Shown one piece after another: positions 1 to 8,297 of a stretch of DNA of 23,581 nt. The translations under genes and the position numbers were made by a program. The stretch's first letter is position 1; every line of letters starts with the position of its first letter. The stretch spans positions 1 to 23,581 of the forward strand of contig JAEYYQ010000442.1 in NCBI GenBank assembly GCA_023428365.1. Reading direction: 5' to 3'. The DNA comes from Pseudomonadota bacterium. Its GTDB lineage: Bacteria > Pseudomonadota > Alphaproteobacteria > Rhizobiales > Hyphomicrobiaceae. The notes under the pieces were generated by a model that was not told where the DNA came from, searched no databases, and was given only the letters and a program-made list of their open reading frames with translations.

Positions 1-182
1 CCGCTCGCCAGATCTTTCCGATAGTATGGGAATGCTTCAATTGCACCGACGCGCACGACTTTCGTGCTGGTGATGCGTTCCAGTTCACTTTTCTCCTGCG
101 CCGAGGCCGTATGCGTCAGTCCAACAACGGCCAAAGCGGCCATCAATCCCCGCCAACCCCAACCTTTCGTGCGACGGTGCAT
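1..182 (-). CDS. Amino-acid-type ABC transporter substrate-binding protein, N-terminal part (cut by window edge)
   Basis: Reading the minus strand from ATG at 182 gives about 60 residues before the window ends. They begin with a basic MHRRTKGW stretch and a hydrophobic core (LMAALAVVGLTHTASA), a typical Sec signal peptide with likely cleavage after ASA before QEKSEL. The mature part continues with ITSTKVVRVGAIEAFPYY, the usual opening strand of family 3 solute-binding proteins (SBP_bac_3, amino acid or opine type). A GGGGAG ribosome-binding site lies six bases before the ATG. The gene is divergent from the LysR regulator at 346, which makes it a plausible target of that regulator. The ligand cannot be told from this fragment. 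The family call rests on the signal peptide and one short motif. Confidence 0.6.
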   Translation of the reverse strand, partial: MHRRTKGWGWRGLMAALAVVGLTHTASAQEKSELERITSTKVVRVGAIEAFPYYRKDLAS

Positions 183-275
183 GCGATAACTCCCCTTGTT
201 TTCCGCGAGTGAACCCTATCGAGGATGAACGCTACGGCTAGTCTCACGCAGTGTGAAATTGAATCTCAGCATGGG

Positions 276-294
276 TTATGCAAAAATTGCATAA
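276..294. promoter_or_regulatory. Perfect inverted repeat, candidate LysR-type operator
   Basis: The arms TTATGCAA and TTGCATAA are perfect reverse complements separated by AAA. The repeat contains a T-N11-A core (T279 to A291), the classic LysR-type recognition shape. It lies 51 bases upstream of the LysR start and 93 bases upstream of the divergent binding-protein start, as expected for a shared autoregulatory and activation site. That it is bound by the adjacent regulator is inference. Confidence 0.6.
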
Positions 295-345
295 GACTAT
301 GTCGCGGGCGAAAACTGTCCAATTGCTGGGCATATGGAGGAGAGA

Positions 346-1263
346 ATGGAGATTGCCTGGCTTGAGGATTTCCTGGCCCTAAGCGCGACGTTGAACTTCT
401 CCCGCGCCGCCGAAATGCGCAATCTGACCCAACCGACGTTCAGCCGCCGCATCAAGAATCTGGAGGTCTGGCTAGGCGTACCGCTGGTCGATCGGAGCAC
501 CTTCCCTGCCACACTGACGCCAGAAGGCAAAAGCTTCAGGAAAACAGCCGAAGAAATGGTCCAGATGCTGTATCGCGAACGGGATCACTATCAGGGTGGC
601 AGCCGTAGTCGTCGTGCATTTCTCTCCTTCGCAACTCTGCACACGATCGCAATCAGTTTTTATCCTGATTGGATCCGCGAGATTGAAACAACGCTAGGGC
701 CGACGCGCGCCCGGATGGTCTGTGCGCCTCATCATGATTGTGTCGAAGCCGTATCGTCCGGTGCCTGCGACTTCATGCTGTGTTATTTTCATCCATCGGG
801 GCCGCTCCTGTTGAACGGGGCAGACTATCCCTCGCTGAAGATTGCGCAGGAACGATTGGTTCCTGTGTCTGCTCCCGACAAAAATGGAAAGCCGCTACAC
901 GCACTCAAAGGCCCGGGTGGCCACCGTGTGGCGTATCTGGATTACGCGCCTCACACGTTCACCATCAAGCTGATCAACAAACTTGTGGCCAGCCAGCAGC
1001 GCGCTCCTGTGCTGGAGCCCGTTTATGAAAATGGGTTGGCGGTGGCTCTCAAAGCCATGGCCCTCAAAGGGATCGGAATGACTTGGTTGCCTGAAACATC
1101 CGTTGCATCAGAACTCGCTGAGGGACGGCTGGTTTACGCTGGCGGACCATCGTGGATGACGATGATGGACGTCCGGATCTACCGGTCGGCGAGATCCGGA
1201 AAACGGGAAGCCGAGCGCCTATGGAATCTACTCGCTGAACAAGCAAAGCTTGTTTCGAATTGA
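346..1263 (+). CDS. LysR-family transcriptional regulator
   Basis: This is a 305-residue LysR-type regulator, the usual length for the family. Residues 1-60 form the winged helix-turn-helix: WLEDFLALSATLNFSRAA, then TQPTFSRRIKNLEVWLG. The rest is the periplasmic-binding-like effector domain, ending in a GIGMTWLPE segment. The FSRRI/LEVWLG helix and the late GxGxxWLPE motif resemble the QseD/HypT (YjiE) branch more than the CysB or BenM branches; this is recalled from family sequences, not searched. The start at 346 is preferred over the ATG at 334 because GGAGG at 336-340 is correctly spaced for 346. It is divergent from the gene ending at 182, with an inverted repeat between them. The downstream livG is 190 bases away and probably has its own promoter. 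The effector is unknown. Confidence 0.9.
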   Translation: MEIAWLEDFLALSATLNFSRAAEMRNLTQPTFSRRIKNLEVWLGVPLVDRSTFPATLTPEGKSFRKTAEEMVQMLYRERDHYQGGSRSRRAFLSFATLHTIAISFYPDWIREIETTLGPTRARMVCAPHHDCVEAVSSGACDFMLCYFHPSGPLLLNGADYPSLKIAQERLVPVSAPDKNGKPLHALKGPGGHRVAYLDYAPHTFTIKLINKLVASQQRAPVLEPVYENGLAVALKAMALKGIGMTWLPETSVASELAEGRLVYAGGPSWMTMMDVRIYRSARSGKREAERLWNLLAEQAKLVSN

Positions 1264-1453
1264 AACTCTGGGTGACAGATTCACCGTCGGGTGTGATCCG
1301 CGCCGCGAAGCAGTATCCCAACCAGGTCGCCCACAACGCGAACGACCCTAGCAACGATGATCCTCCCTTGGCGAGCACGGCGATGATGGCTACTAGTAGC
1401 CAAAAGCGGTGCGAGGCATAAGCAGCCAGCCCTAAAAATCGGAGGAGACCGGA
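1264..1453. other. Intergenic region between the LysR gene and livG
   Basis: No plus-strand reading frame is open here. On the minus strand one frame is open right through and into both neighbours (1492 down to 1064). The part encoded inside this gap is hydrophobic (FWLLVAIIAVLAKGG, then SLLGSFALWATWLGY). This could be the relic of a membrane-protein gene or chance; no family was recognised. The region should also carry the livG promoter, but no convincing -35/-10 pair was seen. Confidence 0.3.
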
Positions 1454-2198
1454 ATGGACTATGTCCTCGAAGCGGAAGGGCTGACGAAACAATTCAGTGG
1501 CTTTCGCGCAGTGTCCAATGTTTCATTGAATTTGGAACGCGGCACAATTCACGCGCTCATCGGCCCGAACGGCGCCGGAAAAACAACGTGCTTTAATCTT
1601 CTGACCAAATTTCTGGAGCCCACGGAAGGCGTTATCCGGCTCAACGGCCGCGATATTACCGGCCTGAGTTCGGACGCCGTCGCGCGCCTCGGGATGGTCC
1701 GATCGTTCCAGATTTCGGCGACATTTCCGAACCTCACGGTGCTGGAAAACGTCCGTCTGGCGGTGCAGCGAAAACGCGGCGATTCGTTCGATTTCTGGCG
1801 CAACAAGAGCGTGTTGCGCGAACTGGAAACCACGGCGCTCGATCTGATTGAAGCCGTCGGCCTGGATGATTTCGTTGATACCAAGGCCGCGGAACTCCCT
1901 TATGGTCGCAAGCGCGCCCTGGAACTTGCGACGACGTTGGCGCTCGATCCGGAAGTGCTGCTGCTGGACGAACCCACCGCCGGCATGGGGCACGAGGACG
2001 TCGGACGCATTACCGACCTGATCCGCCGCGTCTCGAAAGGCCGCACAACGCTGATGGTCGAGCATAACCTAGGCGTTGTGGCCGATCTATGCGACCGCAT
2101 TACCGTTCTCACCCGCGGCGAAGTATTGGCGGAAGGGGACTACGCCACCGTGTCAAAGAACCCACGCGTGATCGAATCCTACATTGGAGGCGGCGCCC

Positions 2199-2206
<8 letters not shown>
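1454..2206 (+). CDS. livG: Liv-type ABC transporter ATP-binding protein LivG (system A)
   Basis: This 250-residue ATPase is one of the two cytoplasmic motor subunits of a branched-chain-amino-acid-type (HAAT) importer. Walker A is GPNGAGKT at residues 37-44. The Q-loop is RSFQIS at 83-88. The LivG-type signature LPYGRKRALELA is near 148-159, with YG in place of the usual SGG. Walker B is LLLDEPTAGM at 169-178, and the switch histidine lies in MVEHNLG. A GGAGGAG ribosome-binding site precedes the ATG. It overlaps livF by 8 bp (ATGCCTAA), so the two are translationally coupled. Its partner permease and binding-protein genes lie downstream, beyond an antisense regulator. The transported ligand cannot be inferred from the ATPase. 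Confidence 0.93.
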
Positions 2207-2914
<708 letters not shown>

Positions 2915-2918
<4 letters not shown>

Positions 2919-3766
2919 CCTCTTTTCGGCTGCTTATGCATTTGAAAGCGAGATGGCCGGAATCCGGTCATCCGCTTGAATGTGTTCGAGAAAGCGAACG
3001 GGTTCTGATATCCGACCTGATGCCCGATGTCCTCGACCGTGATCTGGCTCGTTGCCAGTCGATGGGCCGCGTACTGGATACGCAGATAGGTGAGCTGCTG
3101 CATCGGACTGCGCCCAAGACTAGACTGGCAGAGCCGTCTCAGATGCTCGCCGCTCATATTCGCCAGGTCTGCAAGCGCGAAAACCGTCCACGGATGCGCG
3201 AGATCGGCTTGAACCGCCTCCCACACGGCGCGCAGCCGATCTTCGCGCTGCAGCGGTTCGGCGAAGCGCGAAATATAGTGCTCGATCAGATCGATCCAGA
3301 GCATTGCCGAGCCCGTATTGCCGCCGCTTTCGACCTCGCGGTAGAGCCCGAGGATCGCGTTCTGAAGCGGCTCTGCATTGAAGCGCGCCATGATGGGCGC
3401 CATGAATCCGATCGCAGAACGCGGCGATTGCGGCTTGTAGCGGACCCAGCAGTACTGCCAGCGTTTCGACGGGATGGCATGAAAGGCGTGCAGCACGTGC
3501 GCGGGTGCGAGCGACACCATCCCAGCGCGATGCGGCCGCCAGCGACCGTCGAGCAGGATGCGCCCCTCACCGCCGAGACTGGCGTGGACATAGGTGCCGC
3601 TGAGGTGTGTTCTGACTATGCGATACGGCGTTGCAGCATCGCCGACACCGACATGGGAAATCAGCCGCTTCTCCAATGCACTACACTCTTCGGCGCGCAC
3701 GATGAGCTGGCGTGTGTTACGCCCGACGATGTGTGTTTCAGATAGGTCATCGTGTGGAGTAGCCAT
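2915..3766 (-). CDS. AraC-family transcriptional regulator
   Basis: This is a 283-residue AraC/XylS-type regulator. The N-terminal half looks like the cupin-type effector domain (GGEGRILLDGRWRPHRAG, then a PAHVLHAF segment). The last about 100 residues hold the double helix-turn-helix: FALADLANMSGEHLRRLCQS for the first, and ITVEDIGHQVGYQNPFAFSN followed by FKRMTGFRPSRFQ for the second. It lies antisense inside transport system A, between livF and the binding protein. It is divergent from the latter by only 73 bp, so it most likely controls that promoter and its own. Its 3' end overlaps the livF stop by 4 bp. The effector is unknown; the natural guess is the ligand of system A or a product of it. 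Confidence 0.9.
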
Positions 3767-3839
3767 GGATAACGCCTAAAGAGATCATCTAGTGTGGAGA
3801 ATAATAACAAACCTGCACTCGTCCTATAGGGAGGACTAC
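3767..3839. promoter_or_regulatory. Divergent promoter region between the AraC regulator and the system A binding protein
   Basis: The 73-bp gap between two divergent starts must carry both promoters and any AraC site. An AT-rich patch (GAATAATAACAAA, about 3799-3811) is the best -10-like stretch for the rightward transcript. AGGGAGGA at 3828-3835 is the ribosome-binding site of the binding protein. No clear direct-repeat AraC site could be picked by eye. Confidence 0.45.
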
Positions 3840-5051
3840 ATGGCAAGAAAACTCGCAAGATCGATTATTGCGGCCTCTGCGTTGGTGCTCGGAGCGTCCG
3901 GCGCAGCCGCGCAGGTTTCGGACGATGTTGTGCGTATCGGTGTGCTCGCGGATATGTCGGGCATCTACAGCGATCTGTCCGGCAAGGGCGCGGTCGAGGC
4001 CGTCAAGATGGCCGCTGAGGATTTCGGCGGCAACGTTCTCGGCAAGAAGATCGAGGTGATTTTCGCCGACCATCTCAATAAGCCGGACGTCGGCGCGGCC
4101 AAGGCGCGCGAGTGGTTCGACACCGGCGGCGTCGACATGATCAACGATCTCGCTAACTCCGGCGTAGCGCGCGCAGTCGCCGCCGTCGCCAAGGAGAAGA
4201 AGCGCCACATCATCGTGAATGGCGCATCGAACATGGGCATCACCAACGAACTGTGCTCGCCCTACGCGATCCATTACGCTTATGACGCCTATTCGCTTGC
4301 GCACGGCACGGGCAAAGCCGTCGTCGAGAACGGCGGCAAGACATGGTTCTTCCTGACGGTCGACTTCGCATTCGGCATCGGTCTGGAGCAACAGGTCTCC
4401 AACGTCGTACGCGATTTCAAGGGACGTGTTGTCGGCGCCGCGCGTCATCCGCTCGCGACGACCGACTTCTCGTCGTACATTCTCCAGGCTCAAGCTTCCA
4501 AAGCCGAGATCATCGGCATCGCGTCCACCGGCGCGGACGCAGTGAATGCCATCCGTGCGGCGGCGGAATTCGGCGCCACTAAGAACCAGAAACTTGCCGC
4601 ACTACTGCTTTGGATCGAGGACGTGCACGCGCTCGGCTTACCCGCCGCGCAAGGCCTGATGCTGACCAATGCCTGGTACTGGGATATGAATGACGACACG
4701 CGCAAATTCGCGCAGCGCTTCCACGATCGCGTCGGCAAAATGCCGAACATGGCGCAGGCTGCGGACTACTCGTCGACCATGATGTACCTGAACGCCGTCA
4801 AGGCTGCCGGTACGGATGATCCCGACAAAGTCTCGGCAAAGATGCGCGAGATGACCGTCAGCGACATGTTCACCAAGGAGGGCAAAGTCCGCGTTGACGG
4901 TCGCTTCGTTCACGACATGTATCTGTGGCAGGTGAAGACGCCAGCCGAGTCGAAGAAGCCGTGGGACTACCTGAAGCCGGTTGCGACGATCCCTGCGGAC
5001 CAGGCGTTCCAGCCTCTATCTGAGAGCAAGTGCGATCTCGTCAAGAAGTGA
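3840..5051 (+). CDS. Periplasmic substrate-binding protein of Liv/HAAT type (system A)
   Basis: This is a 403-residue type I periplasmic binding protein (Peripla_BP_6 family), which captures the ligand and delivers it to LivHM. A signal peptide ends in GASGAAA before QVSDD. The mature start VVRIGVLADMSGIYSDLSG is the canonical first strand and loop of the family. Later landmarks are VNGASNMGITNELCSPY and WFFLTVDFAFG. There appear to be exactly two cysteines, one in ELCSPY and one near the C terminus (ESKCDLVKK), which may form a disulfide. ATG 3840 is chosen because it begins the signal peptide and has AGGGAGG before it. In this subfamily the ligands are often organic or aromatic acids rather than leucine; that is recalled, not shown here. 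It is the first gene of the run ending at 9500. Confidence 0.92.
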   Translation: MARKLARSIIAASALVLGASGAAAQVSDDVVRIGVLADMSGIYSDLSGKGAVEAVKMAAEDFGGNVLGKKIEVIFADHLNKPDVGAAKAREWFDTGGVDMINDLANSGVARAVAAVAKEKKRHIIVNGASNMGITNELCSPYAIHYAYDAYSLAHGTGKAVVENGGKTWFFLTVDFAFGIGLEQQVSNVVRDFKGRVVGAARHPLATTDFSSYILQAQASKAEIIGIASTGADAVNAIRAAAEFGATKNQKLAALLLWIEDVHALGLPAAQGLMLTNAWYWDMNDDTRKFAQRFHDRVGKMPNMAQAADYSSTMMYLNAVKAAGTDDPDKVSAKMREMTVSDMFTKEGKVRVDGRFVHDMYLWQVKTPAESKKPWDYLKPVATIPADQAFQPLSESKCDLVKK

Positions 5052-5129
5052 CACTCTGAAGTCGTTCGAACGCTGCGCGGCTAATCCGCTCGCACAGCGC
5101 CCGACCACCGCGGCGGGACCGAGGACCAC

Positions 5130-6017
5130 ATGGAAATTCTGGGCGTTCCCATTCAGGCGTTGCTGGGGCAGATCATGCTCGGCCTCGTCAATGGCGCCTT
5201 CTATGCCGTCCTGAGCCTCGGCCTCGCGATCATCTTCGGGCTGCTGCGCATCGTGAATTTCGCGCACGGCGCTTTCTTCATGGCGGGTGCGTTCGTCGCG
5301 TTTCTCATCGGCCGCAATCTTGGCATCGGCTATTGGCCGGCCATGATCATCGCGCCGCTGGTCGTCGGGCTGGTCGGTGTTCTGTTCGAGCACTTCCTGC
5401 TCAAGCGCATCTACGGTCTTGATCCGCTGTATGGCCTGCTGCTCACGTTTGGCGCCGTGCTGGTCATTGAAGGCGGTTTCCGCGTCGCGTTCGGTTCATC
5501 AGGCAATCCGTTTCCAACGCCACCGCAGCTGACCGGCGTCTGGAATCTTGGCTTCATGATCCTGCCGATCTACCGCGCCTTCGTGATCCTCGTCGCGATC
5601 ATCGCCTGCGTCGGAACTTGGATTCTGATCGAAAAGACGCGCATGGGGTCTTACCTGCGCGCCGCGACCGAGCGACCGGAACTAACGCAATCTTTCGGCA
5701 TCAACGTTCCCGTTCTGCTGACGCTAACCTACGGCGCCGGCGTTGCGCTCGCTGGCTTTGCCGGTGTGCTCGCCGCACCGATCCAACACGTCAACCCGTC
5801 CATGGGGTCGGATCTCGTCATCATCGTCTTTGCCATCGTGGTGATCGGTGGGCTGGGCTCAATCTTCGGTTCTGCAATGACCGGCCTCGGCCTCGGCGTG
5901 ATCGAGGGCCTGACCAAGGTCTACTATTCTGAAGCCTCCACGACCGTCGTCTTCCTCGTTATGGCGCTCGTTTTGCTGTTGCGCCCGGCTGGCCTATTTG
6001 GCCGCGAGGAGGGCTGA
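5130..6017 (+). CDS. livH: Liv-type ABC transporter permease LivH (system A)
   Basis: This is a 295-residue inner-membrane permease with about eight hydrophobic segments and the family landmarks of LivH. These are GAFYAVLSLGLAIIFGLLRI followed by VNFAHGAFFM at the N terminus, the loop ATERPELTQSFGI before the mid membrane helices, and VIGGLGSIFGSAMTGLGLG near the end. The terminal LLRPAGLFGREE tail is typical. The ATG at 5130 follows a modest GAGG. It lies 78 bp after the binding protein, and no strong hairpin like those in systems B and C was seen in that gap. Its stop is one base before the livM start. Confidence 0.93.
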   Translation: MEILGVPIQALLGQIMLGLVNGAFYAVLSLGLAIIFGLLRIVNFAHGAFFMAGAFVAFLIGRNLGIGYWPAMIIAPLVVGLVGVLFEHFLLKRIYGLDPLYGLLLTFGAVLVIEGGFRVAFGSSGNPFPTPPQLTGVWNLGFMILPIYRAFVILVAIIACVGTWILIEKTRMGSYLRAATERPELTQSFGINVPVLLTLTYGAGVALAGFAGVLAAPIQHVNPSMGSDLVIIVFAIVVIGGLGSIFGSAMTGLGLGVIEGLTKVYYSEASTTVVFLVMALVLLLRPAGLFGREEG

Positions 6018-6018
6018 G

Positions 6019-6996
6019 ATGTCGCCGGCTATTCAACGATCGCTGCTCGTCGTGTTGGCCGCGCTTCTCATCGCGGTGCCCTTCTTCCCGCAGATCGTCT
6101 ATCCCGTCTTCGTGATGAAGGTAATGTGCTTCGCGCTCTTCGCATGCGCCTTCAATCTGCTACTCGGCCATACGGGGATCGTCTCATTCGGACACGCGGC
6201 CTTTTTTGGCGGGGCGGCCTATATCACCGGCTACACCGTGCGCGAAATGGGCATGACGCCGGAAATCGGCATCATCGCCGGAGTGATCTTCGCTGGATTG
6301 CTGGGCGCCGCGTTTGGAGCACTGGCGATCCGCCGTCAGGGCATTTATCTCGCCATGATCACGCTCGCGCTGGCGCAGATGGTGTACTTCACGTTTCTGC
6401 AGGCGCCGTTCACGGGGGCGGAAGACGGCATGCAGCCGATCCCCCGCGGCAAGCTCTTCGGGCTCATCGATCTGCGTAGCGACTTCAATCTGTATTTCTT
6501 CGTGCTGGCCTGCGTCGCTGGCGGGCTGTGGCTTGTCTATCGCATCGTCAACTCGCCGTTTGGCGAAGTGCTGCGTGGCATTCGCGAGCACGAGCCGCGG
6601 GCGCGCTCACTGGGTTATGCGGTGAATCGCTACAAGATCCTGGCGTTCGCGCTGTCGGCGGGGCTGTCAGGGCTCGCAGGATCGCTCAAGTGTCTCGTGT
6701 TCCAGCTCGCCGCGCTGACCGACGTCCATTGGCACATGTCCGGCGACGTGATCCTCATGACGCTGCTCGGCGGCATGAACTCCGTGTTCGGCCCGGCTAT
6801 CGGCGCTGCCCTCATCTCGATGCTGCATCATTACTTCGACGCGCTCGGCGCCTGGGTCACGATCGTCGTCGGGCTGATTTTCATCGTCTGTGTGCTCGTG
6901 TTCCGCCGCGGCATCGTGGGCGAGCTCAATCACATGCTTCAGGTTCGTCAAACGTCTGTTCCCCGCCTCAAGGAAAGCACCAATGCCTCGGTTTGA
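6019..6996 (+). CDS. livM: Liv-type ABC transporter permease LivM (system A)
   Basis: This is a 325-residue membrane permease, partner of LivH. Landmarks are [20 protein letters not shown] (the LivM [12 protein letters not shown] motif), then [20 protein letters not shown], the EAA-like loop [16 protein letters not shown] that contacts the ATPase, and [22 protein letters not shown] 6019 is preferred over an upstream TTG because GAGGAGGG at 6006-6012 is well placed for it. The final 14 bases overlap the start of the TIM-barrel gene, which ties transport and the following genes into one transcript. Confidence 0.93.
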   Translation: MSPAIQRSLLVVLAALLIAVPFFPQIVYPVFVMKVMCFALFACAFNLLLGHTGIVSFGHAAFFGGAAYITGYTVREMGMTPEIGIIAGVIFAGLLGAAFGALAIRRQGIYLAMITLALAQMVYFTFLQAPFTGAEDGMQPIPRGKLFGLIDLRSDFNLYFFVLACVAGGLWLVYRIVNSPFGEVLRGIREHEPRARSLGYAVNRYKILAFALSAGLSGLAGSLKCLVFQLAALTDVHWHMSGDVILMTLLGGMNSVFGPAIGAALISMLHHYFDALGAWVTIVVGLIFIVCVLVFRRGIVGELNHMLQVRQTSVPRLKESTNASV

Positions 6997-7864
6997 ACGC
7001 AAGGCCATCCTCGAAAAATTCCATGACATGATCCGTCGTGGCGAACCGATCATCGGCGGCGGAGCCGGAACCGGCATCTCCGCCAAGTGCGAGGAAGCCG
7101 GCGGCATCGACCTGATCATCGTCTATAACTCCGGCCGCTACCGGATGGCGGGACGCGCCTCGTCGGCCGGATTGCTCGCCTATGGCAACGCCAATGACAT
7201 CGTCAAAGAAATGGCGGTCGAGGTTTTGCCTGTTTGCAAGAAAACGCCGGTCATCGCTGGCGTGAACGGCACCGATCCCTTCATCATCATGCCGGTGTTT
7301 CTGAAAGAGCTGAAGGAACTGGGCTTCTCCGGCGTACAGAATTTCCCAACCGTCGGCATCATCGACGGCACATTTCGCGTGAGCCTGGAAGAAACCGGCA
7401 TCAACTTCTCCAGCGAGATCGACATGATCCGCCAGGCGCATGAACTCGACCTGCTGACGACGCCCTATGTCTTCTCCGCGGAAGAAGCGATTGAAATGGC
7501 GAAGGCCGGCGCCGACCTGATCGTGCCGCACATGGGCGTCACCACCGGCGGCTCGATCGGTGCCACGACCGCCAAGTCGCTCGCCGAATCCGTGAAACTC
7601 ATCGACGAGTGGGCGGAGGCCGCGCGGCGCATCCGCAAGGACGTCATCATCATCGCGCACGGCGGACCGATATCGTCGCCCGAGGATGTCGACTTCGTTC
7701 TCAAAAACAGCGCACATTGCAACGGATTCTATGGCGCGAGCAGTGTGGAACGTCTGCCTGTCGAGACGGCGATCGCCAACCACATTAAAACATTCAAAAA
7801 CCTGACATCGCTCAGGGATCAGGGAGGAAAGAAAAAATGGCACGCGTCTACAACAGCGCAGTGA
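6983..7864 (+). CDS. Phosphoenolpyruvate-hydrolase-like TIM-barrel protein (family of the Tm-1 C-terminal domain)
   Basis: This 293-residue cytoplasmic protein belongs to the TIM-barrel family known as PEP_hydrolase or TIM-br_sig_trns. Visible motifs are [14 protein letters not shown] (residues 23-36), [16 protein letters not shown] (45-60), AGVNGTDPF (92-100), [16 protein letters not shown] (114-129), HMGVTTGG (183-190) and a late [11 protein letters not shown]. The glycine-rich ends of the strands look like a phosphate-binding barrel. Family names suggest phosphoenolpyruvate-type chemistry, but the reaction is not established to my knowledge. In plants this domain is the C-terminal half of Tm-1. 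ATG 6983 lies inside the end of livM, with AAGGAA seven bases before it. The 3' end overlaps the SRPBCC gene by 28 bp. The link with the importer suggests it acts on the imported compound or a derivative; this is inference. Confidence 0.87.
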   Translation: MPRFERKAILEKFHDMIRRGEPIIGGGAGTGISAKCEEAGGIDLIIVYNSGRYRMAGRASSAGLLAYGNANDIVKEMAVEVLPVCKKTPVIAGVNGTDPFIIMPVFLKELKELGFSGVQNFPTVGIIDGTFRVSLEETGINFSSEIDMIRQAHELDLLTTPYVFSAEEAIEMAKAGADLIVPHMGVTTGGSIGATTAKSLAESVKLIDEWAEAARRIRKDVIIIAHGGPISSPEDVDFVLKNSAHCNGFYGASSVERLPVETAIANHIKTFKNLTSLRDQGGKKKWHASTTAQ

Positions 7865-8280
7865 TGGACATTTCGCTGGGTGAAGCCTGGGCGGTGCTGC
7901 GCGATTTCAATGCCCTGCCCATTTATCACCCGTTTTTCTCCAAGAGCGAGATCGAAGGCGGTAAGCCGTCGGACCAGATCGGCTGCGTGCGCAATTTCTA
8001 TACGCACGAAGGCGGCCACATCCGGGAGGAGCTGCTGACCCTTTCCGATCGCGAGCACACCTGCTGCTATCGGATTCTGGAGGCAACGCTGCCGGTGCAG
8101 AACTATGTCGCCGAGATGCGCCTCAAGACTATCACGGAAGGCAACAAGACGTTCGGTGAGTGGTGGGCGGAATACGATGTCGCGGACAAGGATGCCGAAA
8201 GCGTCCACCAGATCGTGAGCGACACGTTCCGTCTGGCGTTCGAAGGCGCCGTCAAGGTCGCGCGCACCAAGAAGGGCTGA
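7837..8280 (+). CDS. SRPBCC-fold small protein (polyketide cyclase / START-like)
   Basis: This is a 147-residue protein with the look of the SRPBCC (Bet v1-like, START-like) superfamily. It opens with [20 protein letters not shown], the first strand and helix in which a W/V-x-x-L-x-D pattern is usual. [41 protein letters not shown] and a final [13 protein letters not shown] helix follow. Such proteins hold hydrophobic small molecules in a deep pocket, and some are cyclases or dehydratases; no catalytic residue can be assigned here. AGGGAGGAAAG at 7821-7831 is a strong ribosome-binding site for ATG 7837, so the 28-bp overlap with the TIM-barrel gene looks real. Its place between the TIM-barrel and UPF0261 genes suggests work in the same pathway. 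Confidence 0.83.
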   Translation: MARVYNSAVMDISLGEAWAVLRDFNALPIYHPFFSKSEIEGGKPSDQIGCVRNFYTHEGGHIREELLTLSDREHTCCYRILEATLPVQNYVAEMRLKTITEGNKTFGEWWAEYDVADKDAESVHQIVSDTFRLAFEGAVKVARTKKG

Positions 8281-8297
8281 TCAGCGGAGGTCCACCC

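Noticed and set aside
5052..5129. Hairpin between the binding protein and livH of system A
   Set aside because: Only a 10-bp palindrome (CGTTCGAACG) and a 4-bp stem (GCGG/CCGC) are present, far weaker than those of systems B and C.
8160..8297. N-terminal extension of the UPF0261 protein
   Set aside because: It is an out-of-frame reading of the SRPBCC gene. The GCGGAGG before ATG 8298 and the family start VVGTYDTK show the true beginning.
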